A program made the position numbers and the translations under genes. 64,000 nt of DNA from Magicicada septendecula (taxonomy: Eukaryota; Arthropoda; Insecta; Hemiptera; Cicadidae). The notes below the pieces were generated by a model. That model did not search any database, was not told the DNA's origin, and saw nothing but the letters and a program-made list of their open reading frames with translations. Position 1 is the first letter of the stretch; the number at the start of each line of letters is the position of its first letter. Below, one piece after another: positions 23,092 through 35,798 of the stretch. Location: assembly GCA_034769895.1 (NCBI GenBank), contig CM068367.1:312045986-312109985 (forward strand), written 5' to 3'.

Positions 23092-26038
23092 CTAATATGT
23101 TTCACCAAGTACCCAACGAGTCATCAATTAATATTGTTTATTATTTAGTGGGGATTTACTATTAATCACTGTAAAAGATAGTACTTATTTTGTTTTGATT
23201 AATTTATTAACATTTATTAATGTTATGTGGATAATATCAGTTAATAGTAATTAGAAATAGTAGTTATGTTAGTGGATGCTGGTGTGTAGCAATTAGCAGC
23301 AGTAATAGCAACAGTGACAATAATTATCATAAAAACTATTTTTTCTATTTCAATTAATGAAGTAGGCAGCAATGCGAATTTTAATTAAAATCCTGTTTCT
23401 AATTAGTGTTTATTAAAACGAATTAAATAAAAATTAATTTTGCAATTTAAATGAATATTATTGTAATGTATTAATTTAGCAATACGTTTAAATTATAATA
23501 TGTGATGAGTTTATTGCTGCAATTAATAGGTAAAGGAAACGACAGTGAAAACGAGAGCTGTACACGAATGATGACGGCAGCGAACAGAACCGTCTCGGTC
23601 GTAGACAAATAAATGAATTTTAACGGCTGTCTTTGTCTAGACAATTGAATTTTCCATTGACAAATTTATAATAATGAAGTTTCGTGACGTTTAGGAACCC
23701 CAGCATTCCGTGTTCAAAATGGAAAATAAATTTCTCCGTCTGTTTATGTAATGTCTCAGCTAAACAACGCTGGTTCCAAAAACGGCATCGTTATGTAATG
23801 CCGAGAGTTGAATAATGACTAACGTAAACGGAAGTGAATTTATTTAGCTCAACGTAAATGACGTCTGTGCCGTGTAATTGCTTGTTTACTTTTGTTACTC
23901 GTGTCGATGACGAATAAACTGGTTGCATCGATCTTGACGGTCAAGTCGCAATCTATTACGTTGATTTGTAGGTTGTTACGATGGGAAAGGACTCGGATAT
24001 CAGGCAAACCAACCAAGCAACTATCGACTTAAAAGCAAGAACTACAGCCTGTAAGTCGTATACAGGGAAAAACAAGGTTATCGAGAAGGAAACAATGATT
24101 TTGCTAATAGGTCTGTATATGGTTATAATGATCAAAGCACAAAACAAATTCGAAAAATTTCGGCTACGTTTTATTAGAAAAGCCACTGTCGATTCACTGT
24201 GTTTTACGTGAAGTCGCTGTCGATTGTTTTGCCAGTCATATGGTAGTGCAACTTTAGTGACTACAATGAAACCTTAAAGTTACAATGTGTATACATTGTG
24301 TAACATCATGTTACGAAGCATCTATTAAAATGTAATTTCTGGAAAATTAAACGACATACACTTACTGAATGCGGACGTCTGCCGTGGTGTTTATATATCT
24401 GTAATTCTTATCAATATAACACCGATAATATAATTATTAACATAATGCATTTCTTTTACTGTCAACAATTGATAGAAGTTGGTAGCTGATATTAGAGGAG
24501 GATTTTCGTTGACTTTCTTCGACCGTATCTTCCTCCGTAAGTGAGGAACCTACGGGACAAGATCTGGAACGATGGAAATATTACTGATTCAGTGACTGAT
24601 GCTTCCCAAATAACGTTGTGACTCGCAGGGCGTCAAGACTCGCGCGGCGGCGGTGGCTGCGACTGACTATTCAGTTGGTTTACAGCAAAACAGTAGACCA
24701 AGCTGTCATTTTGAGCCGGTTTATGTTAGTGGTAACCGGTATATGGTAGTGTACGGTGCGTGTACTCTGTGTCCACTACAAGTTCTGGGAAAGACTGCAG
24801 CCGGTTCTTGTCGTCGCCGAGAGGACAGTTTTTTCCAGCCTTTCACCGGCAGTGTAAATTAGTATACGTTAAGGTAGTTCCCAACTTCTCAAACTCCTTA
24901 ACCTAAATGTTGAGACAGAAAAAGACAATTACGGCCCCCCCATTAAATTGAATTTTTGATGATAATTCTATCTTCTTACTCTATCAGAGACTACATCAGT
25001 ATTGCTTTAAAATGGTTATTATATAGTACTTATCAAGATTCACATTACGCCCATACACTAGGACAAAGGCTGTGAAAGTGAAACAAATGTTTCATCCTAC
25101 TATGTAACCTCTTGGCTTAATACACTTCTAAAATAGCAAACACCTTAAATATACCATATAACGGATACATTCCACGTAGGCTCATTGTAACAACCAATGC
25201 GTGTCACATTTTAACTAATGTTGGATACTTCTTGGTGTAAGATATTTCAATTGTCAGAAACTTCATGCGAAACAGCTTTCGGTTTAATGACATTTATACA
25301 GAGAGTATGGACTTCTAACTAAATTTTCAAGACTTTAAATTAATCAGTAGACCTACTACTAATGCTCCGTGTGTGTAGTTTCTTAACCCCCCCCCACATA
25401 CACACACACATATACACACGTATATGTATTTACTAACTATAATATGTTATTAAAATTTGTTACATACATATCTGTGGCTATACGTGGGAGTTCAACGAAT
25501 GCTTACAAAAATAAATAAAAGATATAATACAGCTCTAGGAGGGAGTTATGTGCATCGGACCTTAATAGTATGTACAAAAGCTGATAAAACTTTAATTATT
25601 ACACATTTTGCACATAACATACGTAATTGATTACCTTAAAGACATTATAAGAAGTTCACTAATGAAAAGTACATTTTATGTTAATTGTTTCGCATTCTGC
25701 TTCATTCCTATTTACATAAACAACCATGTCCGGAAACCTTGATTACGTAGTTTCACGGTTCTCCAGAGTCAGTTGCTTCATACTATTAAATAACTTAGAC
25801 CCAATATACTTGCATCAGAAACAACTATAAACCCTAAAATTTCAAAAATCTTAAATACAAACAGAAGTAGACAGATACGAGGTGTAATATCTAATTTCTA
25901 ATAGTCTAATATACGAGAGAGAGAGAGAGAGGGGTAGATTTTATTTGTAATTATATAATTTGTAATTATATAGCCAATCAGCCACTCTATTTACTTTCTA
26001 CATGTGGGTTCTACACCACACTGCCTTTCCTTAGTATC
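23092..26038. other. Noncoding; C8 with (CA)n at 25387-25424 and (GA)n at 25915-25931
   Basis: Both strands at 23956-24211 are open for 76 codons in opposite directions, a sign of chance. The 69-codon frame 24653-24862 starts at GTG, not ATG, in a GC-richer patch. Nothing recognisable. Confidence 0.5.
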
Positions 26039-26566
26039 TTGTTACTAGTTGATATCGGAGAAATAGGATATTTTGGATCCAGATCTATAATCATCGTTTT
26101 GGAGATGGTGCAGGTATTCATATGTGGAGATATGATAAGGGTGAATGCAACATCTGGTGCACACTTACCAGATGTTGTTAAAGCGACATGCTTACCTGGA
26201 AGTGAATTTAGTTACTTGCTGTACTTATTTGTGCTTTATATTAACAAATTTGAAGGAAAATTGGAAGACATGCAATATTTTGTTATATTAAGTATCAAAA
26301 GTCTAATGAAAACCATCACGTTAAAAAAAGTTTCTGAAAAGACTGAAAAAATTACTTGTATAACTCAAGGCGGTGTCATGAATAAAGAGAAAGCTATTAT
26401 GCAACTCAAAGAGGGAAAACAACTTATACAAACAACAATATTTGTAATACCAAAATTTATTACAACTTTGTCGTATTTTGTTGCTTCTCTGCTATGTACA
26501 ATTTTCCCTCGTACGAGGCCTTTCGGTTTTGCAACCATTATCAAGTTCTTCCTACAACAAAATTAA
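26039..26566 (+). CDS. Unrecognised 175-codon open frame entering the palindrome (doubtful)
   Basis: This is the longest frame outside the PLE copy. It has no ATG at 26039 (it begins TTG). It contains a hydrophobic stretch (SYLLYLFVLYI) and a lysine-rich part (TLKKVSEKTEKITC), and its last 35 codons are read antisense through the left arm of the 26.5-27.2 kb palindrome. No family is recognised. Because its end is made by transposon sequence in antisense, it is not an intact host gene. It may be a chance frame or a relic of the sequence the palindrome landed in. Confidence 0.15.
   Translation: MLLVDIGEIGYFGSRSIIIVLEMVQVFICGDMIRVNATSGAHLPDVVKATCLPGSEFSYLLYLFVLYINKFEGKLEDMQYFVILSIKSLMKTITLKKVSEKTEKITCITQGGVMNKEKAIMQLKEGKQLIQTTIFVIPKFITTLSYFVASLLCTIFPRTRPFGFATIIKFFLQQN
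26365..26538 (-). CDS. Outward ORF from the left arm, 57 codons
   Basis: ATG at 26538-26536 on the minus strand opens a frame beginning MVAKPKGLVRGKIVHSREAT and ending at TGA (26365-26367). The first 26 codons lie in the palindrome and match the right-arm ORF. The rest comes from flanking DNA. The basic, conserved start looks like the N-terminus of a transposon-encoded protein, but I cannot name the family. It is truncated by the arm boundary. Confidence 0.35.
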   Translation of the reverse strand: MVAKPKGLVRGKIVHSREATKYDKVVINFGITNIVVCISCFPSLSCIIAFSLFMTPP

Positions 26567-26580
26567 AATACCTACTTCCC

Positions 26581-26675
26581 TTATATATATATATACTAAC
26601 CCTCTCACGCATAACCGGTTACATTCGACCAATAGGAGGCATTACTTACCGCCCAGTCCTTGTTAGCCTCGCCCC
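26581..26675 (-). promoter_or_regulatory. Outward promoter, left arm
   Basis: On the minus strand, in 5' to 3' order: GC-box-like GGGGCGAGGC (26666-26675), GGGCGGTAA (26646-26654), CTATTGG, an inverted CCAAT box (26629-26635), and a long TATA tract (26581-26595). The ATG follows about 45 bases further on. The order and spacing are those of a class II promoter. The first GC box carries a G-to-A change compared with the right arm. Confidence 0.5.
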
Positions 26676-27010
26676 TTACTTAGTCAGGTTGACCTCGTCA
26701 CATACATTACCCTCTAGAAATCTCCTACAGCTTTCTACCTTCTGAACACATATCCTGTAACCGTATTACACCTTTTATACATTACTCTTTCAAAATATAG
26801 TAAAATATATCCTCATTACTATGAATATATATCCTCATGCGCTGATGAATATAAAGACTGAATTTAGTAATGAGGATATATTTTACTATATTTTGAAAGA
26901 GTAATGTATAAAAGGTGTAATACGGTTACAGGATATGTGTTTAGAAAGTAGAAAGCTGTAGGGGATTTCTAGAGGGTAATGTATGTGACGAGGTCACGTT
27001 GACTAAATAA

Positions 27011-27101
27011 GGGGCGGGGCTAACAAGGACTGGGCGGTAAGTAATACCTCCTATTGGTTGAATGTAACCGGTTATGCGTGGGAGGGTTAGTATATATATA
27101 A
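27011..27101 (+). promoter_or_regulatory. Outward promoter, right arm
   Basis: GC box GGGGCGGGGC at 27011-27020, GGGCGG at 27032-27037, inverted CCAAT box CTATTGG at 27051-27057 and TATATATATAAG at 27090-27101. The ORF start ATG lies at 27144. It is the mirror image of the left-arm set, with an intact GC box. Confidence 0.52.
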
Positions 27102-27143
27102 GGGAAGTAGGTATTTTAATTTTGTTGTAGGAAGAACTTGATA

Positions 27144-27272
27144 ATGGTTGCGAAACCGAAAGGCCTCGTTCGAGGGAAAATTGTACATAGCAGAGAAGCA
27201 ACAAAATACGACAAAGTTGTTATGAAGACTGCTAACACTGATAAAATAGCTGACCAAAATGTATTATTATAA
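27144..27272 (+). CDS. Outward ORF from the right arm, 42 codons
   Basis: The frame begins MVAKPKGLVRGKIVHSREAT, runs through the end of the palindrome at 27220 and continues for 17 codons of flanking sequence (MKTANTDKIADQNVLL) to TAA at 27270-27272. It is too short for most ORF callers. Because both arms keep this start, the duplicated unit seems to be promoter plus N-terminus of one gene. The product, if made, is probably non-functional. Confidence 0.35.
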   Translation: MVAKPKGLVRGKIVHSREATKYDKVVMKTANTDKIADQNVLL

Positions 27273-30200
27273 GTAGTCTTTATCATTTATAAATTTACAC
27301 ATGAGCATTCTCTACCAAAACTATTCATTTAAGGAAAAAGTTAAACTGGCTTTCTACTTAAAAATCTAAAGTCGATATAATAATAATAATAATAATAATA
27401 ATAAATCTATAATTCAGTATTACATTTAGAATAGAATCAAAATATGTTACATTAGTGGATAACGATTCACTATCAGACCATATTAGAATCATGTATACAA
27501 ATTATAATTGTTGGTCAGATAAAGCCTACGTTTGCTCTTTCTGTGAATAGTCGATACCTTAACATATAGAGATTATTTAATTTTACTAAGAAATGACGCT
27601 AAGAAACGAATAAAATAAATAATAAAGGAGTAGAACGCCTGTGAATATACACCACATTAAAAAAGTATTTATCGTTGAGTCAATAAATTTATTACTTTAT
27701 TTAAATAAACTTAACCAATATTTATTTATTTAAAATATAAGTAAGTGTTTATTAAAACTTAACATTTAATTTTCTTAAGAAATATGTAAACAACGTATTA
27801 ATACAATTTTCAACGCGTTACGTGAAGACCTCCAGTTAGCAAACGTACTTTTATTTCAAATAACATTTTAGAAATCGAAAAAGCGAATTTAAAGTTTTTA
27901 ACGTTCTCTTTGCTACGTGCCGAAACTATCTGTATTCTTTTTTTAACTGCAGTTGAAGATATGTATCTTGAAAATTTAATTAAAACTTGTGTGAAGCGAG
28001 CAGAGAAAGTATTATCTTTGGATGGCCTCCGAATGTCGCTGTTTTTTAAAACTGAGAATCGTTCGTGTAAAATCCTTACATAGAAACAAAATATAACAAA
28101 TAAGTATTATTAAAGATAACGTTTAGTCGGCCATTACAATACAAGTCACGTCTGCCGATAGCGATGCAGGACACAGCAAACGCTCTTATCTCCGGCTACA
28201 TTTACATTTCTATTTTATACAATTTTCTTTCTGAAAAAATTTGTTCTTACCCCAGAATTTTTACTAGTTTTCTCTTATTTTCTCAAAGAAGTAAATCTGT
28301 TTGATTAAATATTCAAACACTGAAGCAAAACACGTAGGCGTAGATTTGAAACGGGGTTTCTAATAATAGCGAAAATTATTTTAAAAAGTAAATTCTATAT
28401 TCTACAAATGCCCTGACAAAAGTTCCTGACGATATACTTACCGTGTAGCTGATTATAATGAAATCTCTCATACAAATTGAAATAGCATACCATATATTTG
28501 TCTTAACAAAAAAACCTAATGGAGGCGTCCAAATACCGTGAAAATAATTGATTTTGTGTATTCATGTACGATTTTTAGTTAGTGTGGCCCGCAGTTTATG
28601 ATAGAATAGTAAAACGTCTTTTATCTATAATGCAAATTTAGGTCTCAGAAATTATTGTTTCAATTAAAATAAACTTCGGTTGGTTTTTTTGCCAAAACCT
28701 TACTTTACAGTGTGGTGAAAATTTTAATATAATTATCAGTCTTTATTTACAAATGATAATAATCACAACCAACAGAAAAGAATTGTCAGAGTTTGTTTAG
28801 CGTATTTAGCGGATTGTACTTATCAGTGTGTAGAGTAAAACATTATTAAGCATTGGAATGCGCGATAAATATAGTTATAGTTAACGTTGCTTTCATTACA
28901 TTTTGACTAGTACAAGGTATAGATGAAAATTTATTTCATTATTTTAGTCACATTGATCCGCATTTAATTTAATAGAAGTCTAAAATTTTCTAGGAGCTTA
29001 CGTTATTAAATGACAGTATTTTTGGATTAACAAACTATCATAAATATATTTTGTAGCATAACCACGATTTTATTTCAGCCATTAGGTGCATAGGATACAG
29101 TGAGGTAACAAGTACAAGATAATAATTGTGTTCCAGTAAATATTGATACAGTTGTGGAAATAATGCGTTACACTAAGAAAAAAAAACGAGCCACAGCATA
29201 AAATCAATGACGTCGAGCAATTATAGAAGATTATTTCATTTTTCACTTTAAATATAAACAAACGTTTTCATCTGACAAAATTAATTAATTTTTTCAAAAC
29301 TCTCTTCAAAGAAATAAATTAAAATTCAATATATTGTACATAATATACTGCAACATTTCAGTTATTTAAGGACGCTTTATTGTTAATACTGAACGCAACC
29401 GTAGTATCTATATTAATTACTGCCTAGGTTGTAGGATTTTGTATGCGTAACGTTCAATATTAACTGTTGAATAAAGACATCATGTTGTTAGTTGAGATGC
29501 AAAATCCTTGTTGTTATTTGTGTCAAGGATTATTAAAAAAATTGTTTATATTGGAAAAGAAAAAATATAAATTTAAATATCCCCTTTTGTAAAAAGTTGT
29601 TTAGACTTGTTAAACTTTGTTACGTCCTCCATAAGCGCCGGTTTTAACAAATAAGAGTGTGTTTTGCACAAATACCTGCATCGATTAGCAAACCAGTAGT
29701 TGCACATAATTCGCCACTTTTCACTCGTTCAGAACATATAATCTAATTATGCATAACTTATTAATTATAAAGTAACTAATTTATTTTAAATAATTTAGTT
29801 ATTATCGCATAATTTGCACTGATTTTGTGTCTATATACGCATTCCTCCGCCCGTCCTCTGATTCCACTGCTTGGGTTGCAAAATGTATTTTAAATGTTTC
29901 TTTTAAAATATATGGAATTAATATTAATTATTCATGTCCTAACCGGAGTCACTCACACATATTGAAAACAGTATACACAGATGCAGGATTTTCTGTCTTA
30001 CATAAATCAGGTCTAACTGGCTATACGTACGCTAACAAAGCTATACGGTGTCCACACACAGCCTCATCATCCTCGTTTGGATGTCGACAGATGTCTAATT
30101 TCATATGGCCATTTCAGTTTTACACTATTATTTGAACTATTTATAACATTTTCTATCACCGCATTATTTATATGTACAAAGTAATATTATTATACGCGTA

Positions 30201-30462
30201 TATGCAAATATATATCGTTGCAATATATAATTACTGAACAACAGAATACATATTAATTTCCGTAATTGTAATTTGGCTTTTTAAATCACTGTAAATGATA
30301 ACAAAGTCCCGTTTGATCACTAATCTAAACGAAGGCAAATCCATCAAATCCAATATACAACTCTTTAGGGAAACGTGTACGTAGATGGAGCCAACCCGTT
30401 TACGAGCTTACTACGCCAATTATGTGAACATTCGTCCTTAAGCAGAGACATCAACGTCAATG
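27273..30462. other. Noncoding; (ATA)n at 27376-27404
   Basis: Long AT-rich stretch with no frame over 102 codons; the 29827-30135 frame has no motif. A trinucleotide microsatellite lies at 27376-27404. No transposon end recognised. Confidence 0.55.
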
Positions 30463-30494
30463 CAGTTGGACCAACTGCGCAGTTGGACCAACTG
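30463..30494. repeat. Tandem pair of 15-bp palindrome CAGTTGGACCAACTG
   Basis: The palindrome CAGTTGGACCAACTG (near-perfect, with an odd centre) occurs at 30463-30477 and again at 30480-30494, giving four CAGTTG/CAACTG sites in 32 bases. CANNTG is an E-box and CAACTG also fits Myb-type sites. Function unknown. Confidence 0.8.
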
Positions 30495-33400
30495 TATAGT
30501 CTGGTCTGGCAGGAGAAGAACATATGTCTAAAAACCAAAGAAGAATGGAAAAAAGAATATAAGTGTCTCTCTAGTTTGTGTTATTGAGTTTAATCGTTAC
30601 CACTGCAACGTGTGTTCCAGAAAACCAGTAAGTTGAAATATAACAATTTGTTCCAGTACTGTCTTATGATGTCTTTGATGATAACCCATAGATTGTTTCC
30701 ATTTTCGTACATTGGATCCGTTACTAAGCTTAATATTCGGTACTACAAATTTATTACAAGATAAACCTACAGGATGAATACGCTTAAGGCTACTCTGATT
30801 TCAAAAATTTTCTCACAGAGAAGGCTACTCTGTACTTATGCGCTTATTACCCGATATGCGAGAGTATTAAATTAAAATTCCCGTTTACTATCGACATTCC
30901 TTATTTTAAAGGGAATGTGTTTAAACCCTATAGGTACAGTAATGCCAGCGATTACTGATATTTCTAAATTAATACGTTATAATAATAAACGAGGAGTTTT
31001 TACGGTAATGTAGGCTCAAATTTTGTAAAATTCATTCGACAATTATTTGTCCATAAACTTCAAACGTTAAGTTATTAAATGCATAAATCCACATAGAAAA
31101 ATGCACAACAATACGTGAATACAATTCAACATGTTTACATGTGTATGAGTGTTGTGACATAACATTGACTGATATCAAATAACCAACATTCCGGGCATAA
31201 TGACAACTGAAACGTATCTAAATGAAACCCTCACCCCTCCTCATACTCGTATCTGGATATTTTAATAAATTAGACCAAAGCAAAGCGAACAATGCCGACA
31301 ATGAAATAACACAGCCAGTACAGCGCATTGTTTAATGGTGAACAATAACGCTATCTAATTTCTATTGATACTATTATTATTGCAGTCACAAGGCAAAGGA
31401 TATATATATTTGTTAGCGTACACGTTTCAACAAAACTGTGTCATATTAATGCAACCGCGTTTGAACCGCCCACTGAATGCAATGCGGAATTACCTCTACA
31501 ACGGCAACAGCTTTGAGAGTAAACTTACTTTAAGTTATAATGACTAATATTATAGAATGACGCAGACAATGCGTTTATATTCTGGTGAGTAGCCTACGTG
31601 CGGCCATCATAAGCACTCTATTATTCTACTTGTAGTACGTATTTATGTGTGTAACAACTGATTATATCACAATGGCATTCATTTGCCTATATTCTTCTGA
31701 TCGCTGGTCTGTAGTTTCATGGAATTTGTATTATGAAACATTCAGACTTACTATTTATAGCACTCCATTAATTGGCTAATGTTTAGTTTAAATAAATGTT
31801 ATTGTTTACATGAAGAGAAAATTAAAGCACGCTTAGATCTTTATTGTAGGAACCAAACAACAATAGCCGAGAATATATAGCCTATTTTTAATTTTGTATT
31901 AAACACTAAAATCCTACTTCTCTGTGTGCGAAGAGTCGTACTTCACCTTTTTCTTCATTTTCTTTCTACTTCTTTTTACTCCTATTCAATTATGTACTCA
32001 GTAATAATTTAGTTTAAAGTAAGCAATACAAAATACGTTTTTGCACATTTTATTAATACTAAATGTGTGTGTATGTGTATAGTACAGGTACTTTTTGTGA
32101 CGTAGAATTAATTAATATTATTTAAAACAAATCAATACCTGAACGAATTCAAACCATTACAATTTTGAAAGACTAAAATATCAGAAACATTAAAAATAAC
32201 AGAAGCGTCCATAGAACCTAATACACATCGCAACCGACAGCGCCCTTTGATTACAAACGAACAGTAGTAACCAGCCACAGCACAAATCATTCATCAGACC
32301 ACGGATCAAAGTGGCTGACGATGAGACGACGATCGTACAGCCTAATGGTCGAACCGTTTGTCAAGTAAGAAAACACATTTTGACAGTAATTTTAATGTAA
32401 TATTAGTGTGTGTGCGTGTGTGGGCGCGCGCGTAAGTAAATTTTAGTACGCGAATAAGGCTTTCACTGTGATTAGGTTATTTCTTAGGCCTAATAAAAAA
32501 AAATACTTGCGTACTCATTAAAAATAATAATATCTTTAAGTCTGCAACACCTATTATCATAAATTATCGTAAAAGTTTTCCTAATACAATCAATTCATGT
32601 TTTGAATTGTACAGTGTGGGCCATGAGTCGGATGACAAGAATAGATTTCTGATAAGTTTTAGCGATTAAAAAAGTTTTGTAAGTTTCAGTCATTAACTAG
32701 ACACAATTTAAAATATATGTCTCGACATTCCGAAATTTATTGTCGAGGTTCGAAATTCATTGTCATCGTTATTCGTTGTTTCTGTATTCAGACAACAGAG
32801 AAATAATTAATTTAGACTAAATAATGAACGAACTTAGACTAAAAATAATTTAGACTAAATAATAGTATTATAGTCAATGTTAATGTTTACGGAATATTAA
32901 CCTTAATCTTATTAAAATAAGATTATTAATATATGTCTAACAGTTATTAATATTCTTTATGCAAAATTTACTCACATATTCACGCAAAAACACTTACGTG
33001 TGTGATACCTGGCACAATGATTTCTACGATGACAATAATCTTTGTCGAAATGTCAACAGGATGGGTTAAAATTGTGCCTGATTAATGACCAAACAACACA
33101 AAACCATTTATAAATTAACTGGGACCACTAAAGTAACGACAACTTAAAACGTCAAGCGACTTACTTTCCACTTGTGACATATCTAACGTTGTTTTTATAA
33201 TACGATATAATTTTTTTTGATGCAACAAAGTCGATCACTTTGCAAATTATGTAGGCTTAGTCTGAGATCAGTACGTTTAACAGACAAAGGGTAAAATCGC
33301 AGTTATATTATGAAAAATCAAGAAATTAAATAAATTTAACTGCAGTAGGCACTAAATGGTGGGCGAACGATCATTTATTTCAATTTTTATTATTAGTAAC

Positions 33401-34148
33401 AAGAAATCAACGGTAAAGAGCATATTACATTCTAATTCTATTTCCAATTCCGGCTTCAGTGGATTCAGTAAACAAAACAAAGCGCTGAAACTGAAAGCAT
33501 AGATGCAAACGGTAATTCTACATGTCGTTGCGTCGCACTATCGTCGCTCGGGCAAATCCGTTCCGTAGTCGAATTACAGCCACTTCCGGTACGATATCGA
33601 AAGGTTTCTACATAAAATCTGTATGTTTCTTTTAAACAAAAGAGATGACCTAAGATGTGTTCGGTTCGCGGTAAGGACACGGCTACTACGGTACATATAG
33701 TGAAAACATACCGGACGCTGCTTAATGTATCGTGTTGGCATCGGTTTCGTTGCGTGTTTATCAATCTGACTGGTCTGTAATGATGCAGTTTTTTTATCTC
33801 GAGAACCTAAATCTCTTTCTCTATTTTTATATCTCAATCTGTTTTTCTCTGCCCACATCCTATGCGTTTCAAACATATGTAAAGAAAGATGTTATAATAA
33901 TTCACATCTGTCACCAACAGAGATCACATTCAAAACAGCGGTTTGTCCGTTTTTGGTTCGCTATGAAGCTTAGAACATCAAATAGACTTATAATCACTTG
34001 TTATATGTTATATCTTTTTCATTACGCTTTTGTATTGTTGACACCAAGTAAAATAAAATAAATTTAATAAACCATTATTAACTTGTACAATGTACAAGCA
34101 TTAATTAATCTTATGTTTGATTCCGATTTCCCTTACCCTTAATATGTA
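30495..34148. other. Noncoding; (GT)n(GC)n at 32406-32433
   Basis: No supported gene. Three overlapping 100-codon frames at 33465-34061 lie on both strands and are probably chance. The alternating GT/GC tract is Z-DNA-prone. TTTAGACTAAATAAT-like units recur at 32812-32868. Confidence 0.5.
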
Positions 34149-34372
34149 AGTCTTCTTCTTCTTCTATCAGAGACTAGGCTAATCACCTGCTCCAGTCCCA
34201 AAGGAATATATCCACTTCACATCGCTTCCTAGGTCTCCCCATACTTCGTTGTCCAACAGGTTTGTATTGCCAAACCTGCCATCTGGTATCCTCTTCAGAT
34301 GAACAATCCGTCTCTCTTTAGTATTTGAAATACGATCCTGGATATTTAAAATGTTCAACTCTAATTTATGTA
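34149..34372 (-). mobile_element. Non-LTR retrotransposon 3' end, GAAGAA tail
   Basis: On the minus strand the sequence encodes LNIQDRISNTKERRIVHLKR, then IPDGRFGN, and after a frameshift near 34270 YKPVGQRSMGRPRKR. These are the usual last blocks of AEMRFLR-type non-LTR ORF2 proteins ('Q.R...W..H..RM.D.R.PK', then 'Y.P.G.R..GRPRKRW'). It ends in a (GAA)n tail at 34149-34161. Only about 220 bp remain, so it is a severely 5'-truncated copy. Confidence 0.78.
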
Positions 34373-35716
34373 AGTAATTATTTAATTTACTAAAATATCT
34401 TCACTGCTGTACAACTGATAATTTCTTCCACACCATCAAGTGATCAAATTCGTTAAATGCACTTACGTACATATCAAAGCCTTAGGGCTGATACCAAAAT
34501 ACCAAACATAAATTACTAAATTATTGCGGTTAAGAGATAAAATAAAAAAAAAATTTAGCTGAATGTTAAGATTTAAAATAACAATGTTTTAAAAATAATT
34601 ACACTAATTTTTCCGATTAGATGTGTAACTAAGTCTTTTTATTTGGAGTCACATTTATATATACAAAAATTTACACTTTCCAGTTTTGTTTTGAGTCAAA
34701 ATTTAGTCCTAATAGTAAGTAATTCATTTTGGTATATGAGAATAAAACTGTCCCTTCTACACTTGAGACATTTCAATCATCAGTGATTAAGATGTACATA
34801 TGTATTTTATTGAAAGATGATAAAGTATATAATACTTGAGCAGGATGTAGTCTGCATACGTCAGAGAAGGACCGTGGTATATACGTGACTCCCCACACAA
34901 AAAACCGGACACCATTATTTGACTTAGGTTGAAATTAGTTGAAATTATGACATGAATTAGGTCCCTTTTACAATGCAGGAGTTCTTATAAAAGCGAAGAA
35001 TCGAAAAGCATTCATAGCTCTTGCTCTTTCTACGCAGAGCAAATGAATGGACAAGGAAGGAGTATACTGTACTGATTCATTGTGGATGGCACATTTATTA
35101 CATTAAATGTGTATTACAGTGAAACTAAACACTCACATATTTTGAAAAACGTTCCTTGCTGTGTGGAAATCACACTAAGCATCTGTGGTTACACCACAAT
35201 TCTTTTCCACTGTCTAACCATTGGCACTGTCACTGGGAAACTAGTGTTGTCTGCGTGTAGCACAGTTTAAGGATGGGTAAGATACACTGCGTAGTTGGCA
35301 TGGCAGTAGCCCCGAAATACTCCAGGGCAAATGTCCATTACCGTTTACAAGACACTTCAAATATGGACACTTGTTCAATCACAGAAATTGTTTTTCTTAT
35401 TTATTGTAATTTCAGCATTGTACACGGAGGAATACAAAAATTGTTAGAGACAGCATTACCGGTCTCCTCCTTCCGCATTTCACGTAGTGAATGTGAACCA
35501 TTTTTTAATTTACCTAGGTTTCATATAGTTCTTTGGAATCTGTATGATTCTATATTACCGCCCTTTCGTTGAATGTGCAATGTCCGTCACTTCTGGTTTT
35601 CATATATTTTTTCCGTTTCATGATTCGATTCTCTCGTTTCTATTTAGTCTTTTAAAGAATATTCTTTTGATTTCTCTTGAGCTGACTGTATTTTCAGATT
35701 GTATTTTGAATGAGTT

Positions 35717-35721
<5 letters not shown>
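34373..35721. other. Noncoding, no gene seen
   Basis: Two plus-strand frames (35082-35270, 35273-35572) without motif. Nothing else recognised. Confidence 0.5.

Positions 35722-35795
<74 letters not shown>
35722..35795. repeat. Long uninterrupted (TC)n microsatellite
   Basis: About 37 dinucleotide units with no interruption. A homopurine-homopyrimidine mirror repeat of this length can form triplex (H-DNA). It is likely length-polymorphic. Confidence 0.97.

Positions 35796-35798
<3 letters not shown>

Larger units (their letters stand above)
26462..27220. mobile_element. 759-bp near-perfect palindrome (fold-back element)
   Basis: Left arm 26462-26820 and right arm 26866-27220 are inverted copies of about 355-359 bp around a 45-bp loop. 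They differ at only a few positions by eye (for example GTACGAGG against GTTCGAGG). Each outer end is ACAACTTTGTCGTATTTTG. No convincing target duplication is seen: the flanks are TTTATT on the left and TATGAA on the right. Each arm holds a GC-box, CCAAT box, TATA box and the start of a short ORF pointing outward. The layout looks like a head-to-head duplication of the 5' end of one transposon or gene. A transcript through it would form a hairpin of about 350 bp. Confidence 0.88.

Noticed and set aside
24653..24862. 69-codon plus-strand ORF
   Set aside because: Starts at GTG, not ATG, with no motif or promoter; eukaryotic context makes a GTG start unlikely.
33465..34061. Three ORFs of about 100 codons on both strands
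   Set aside because: Mutual overlap on both strands and no motif. The RHVELPF match to 20901-21173 is seven residues and may be chance.
34747..34795. Minus-strand CUGAUGA followed by GAAA, as in a hammerhead
   Set aside because: No stem II between the two core blocks and no stem I pairing, unlike the four accepted motifs.
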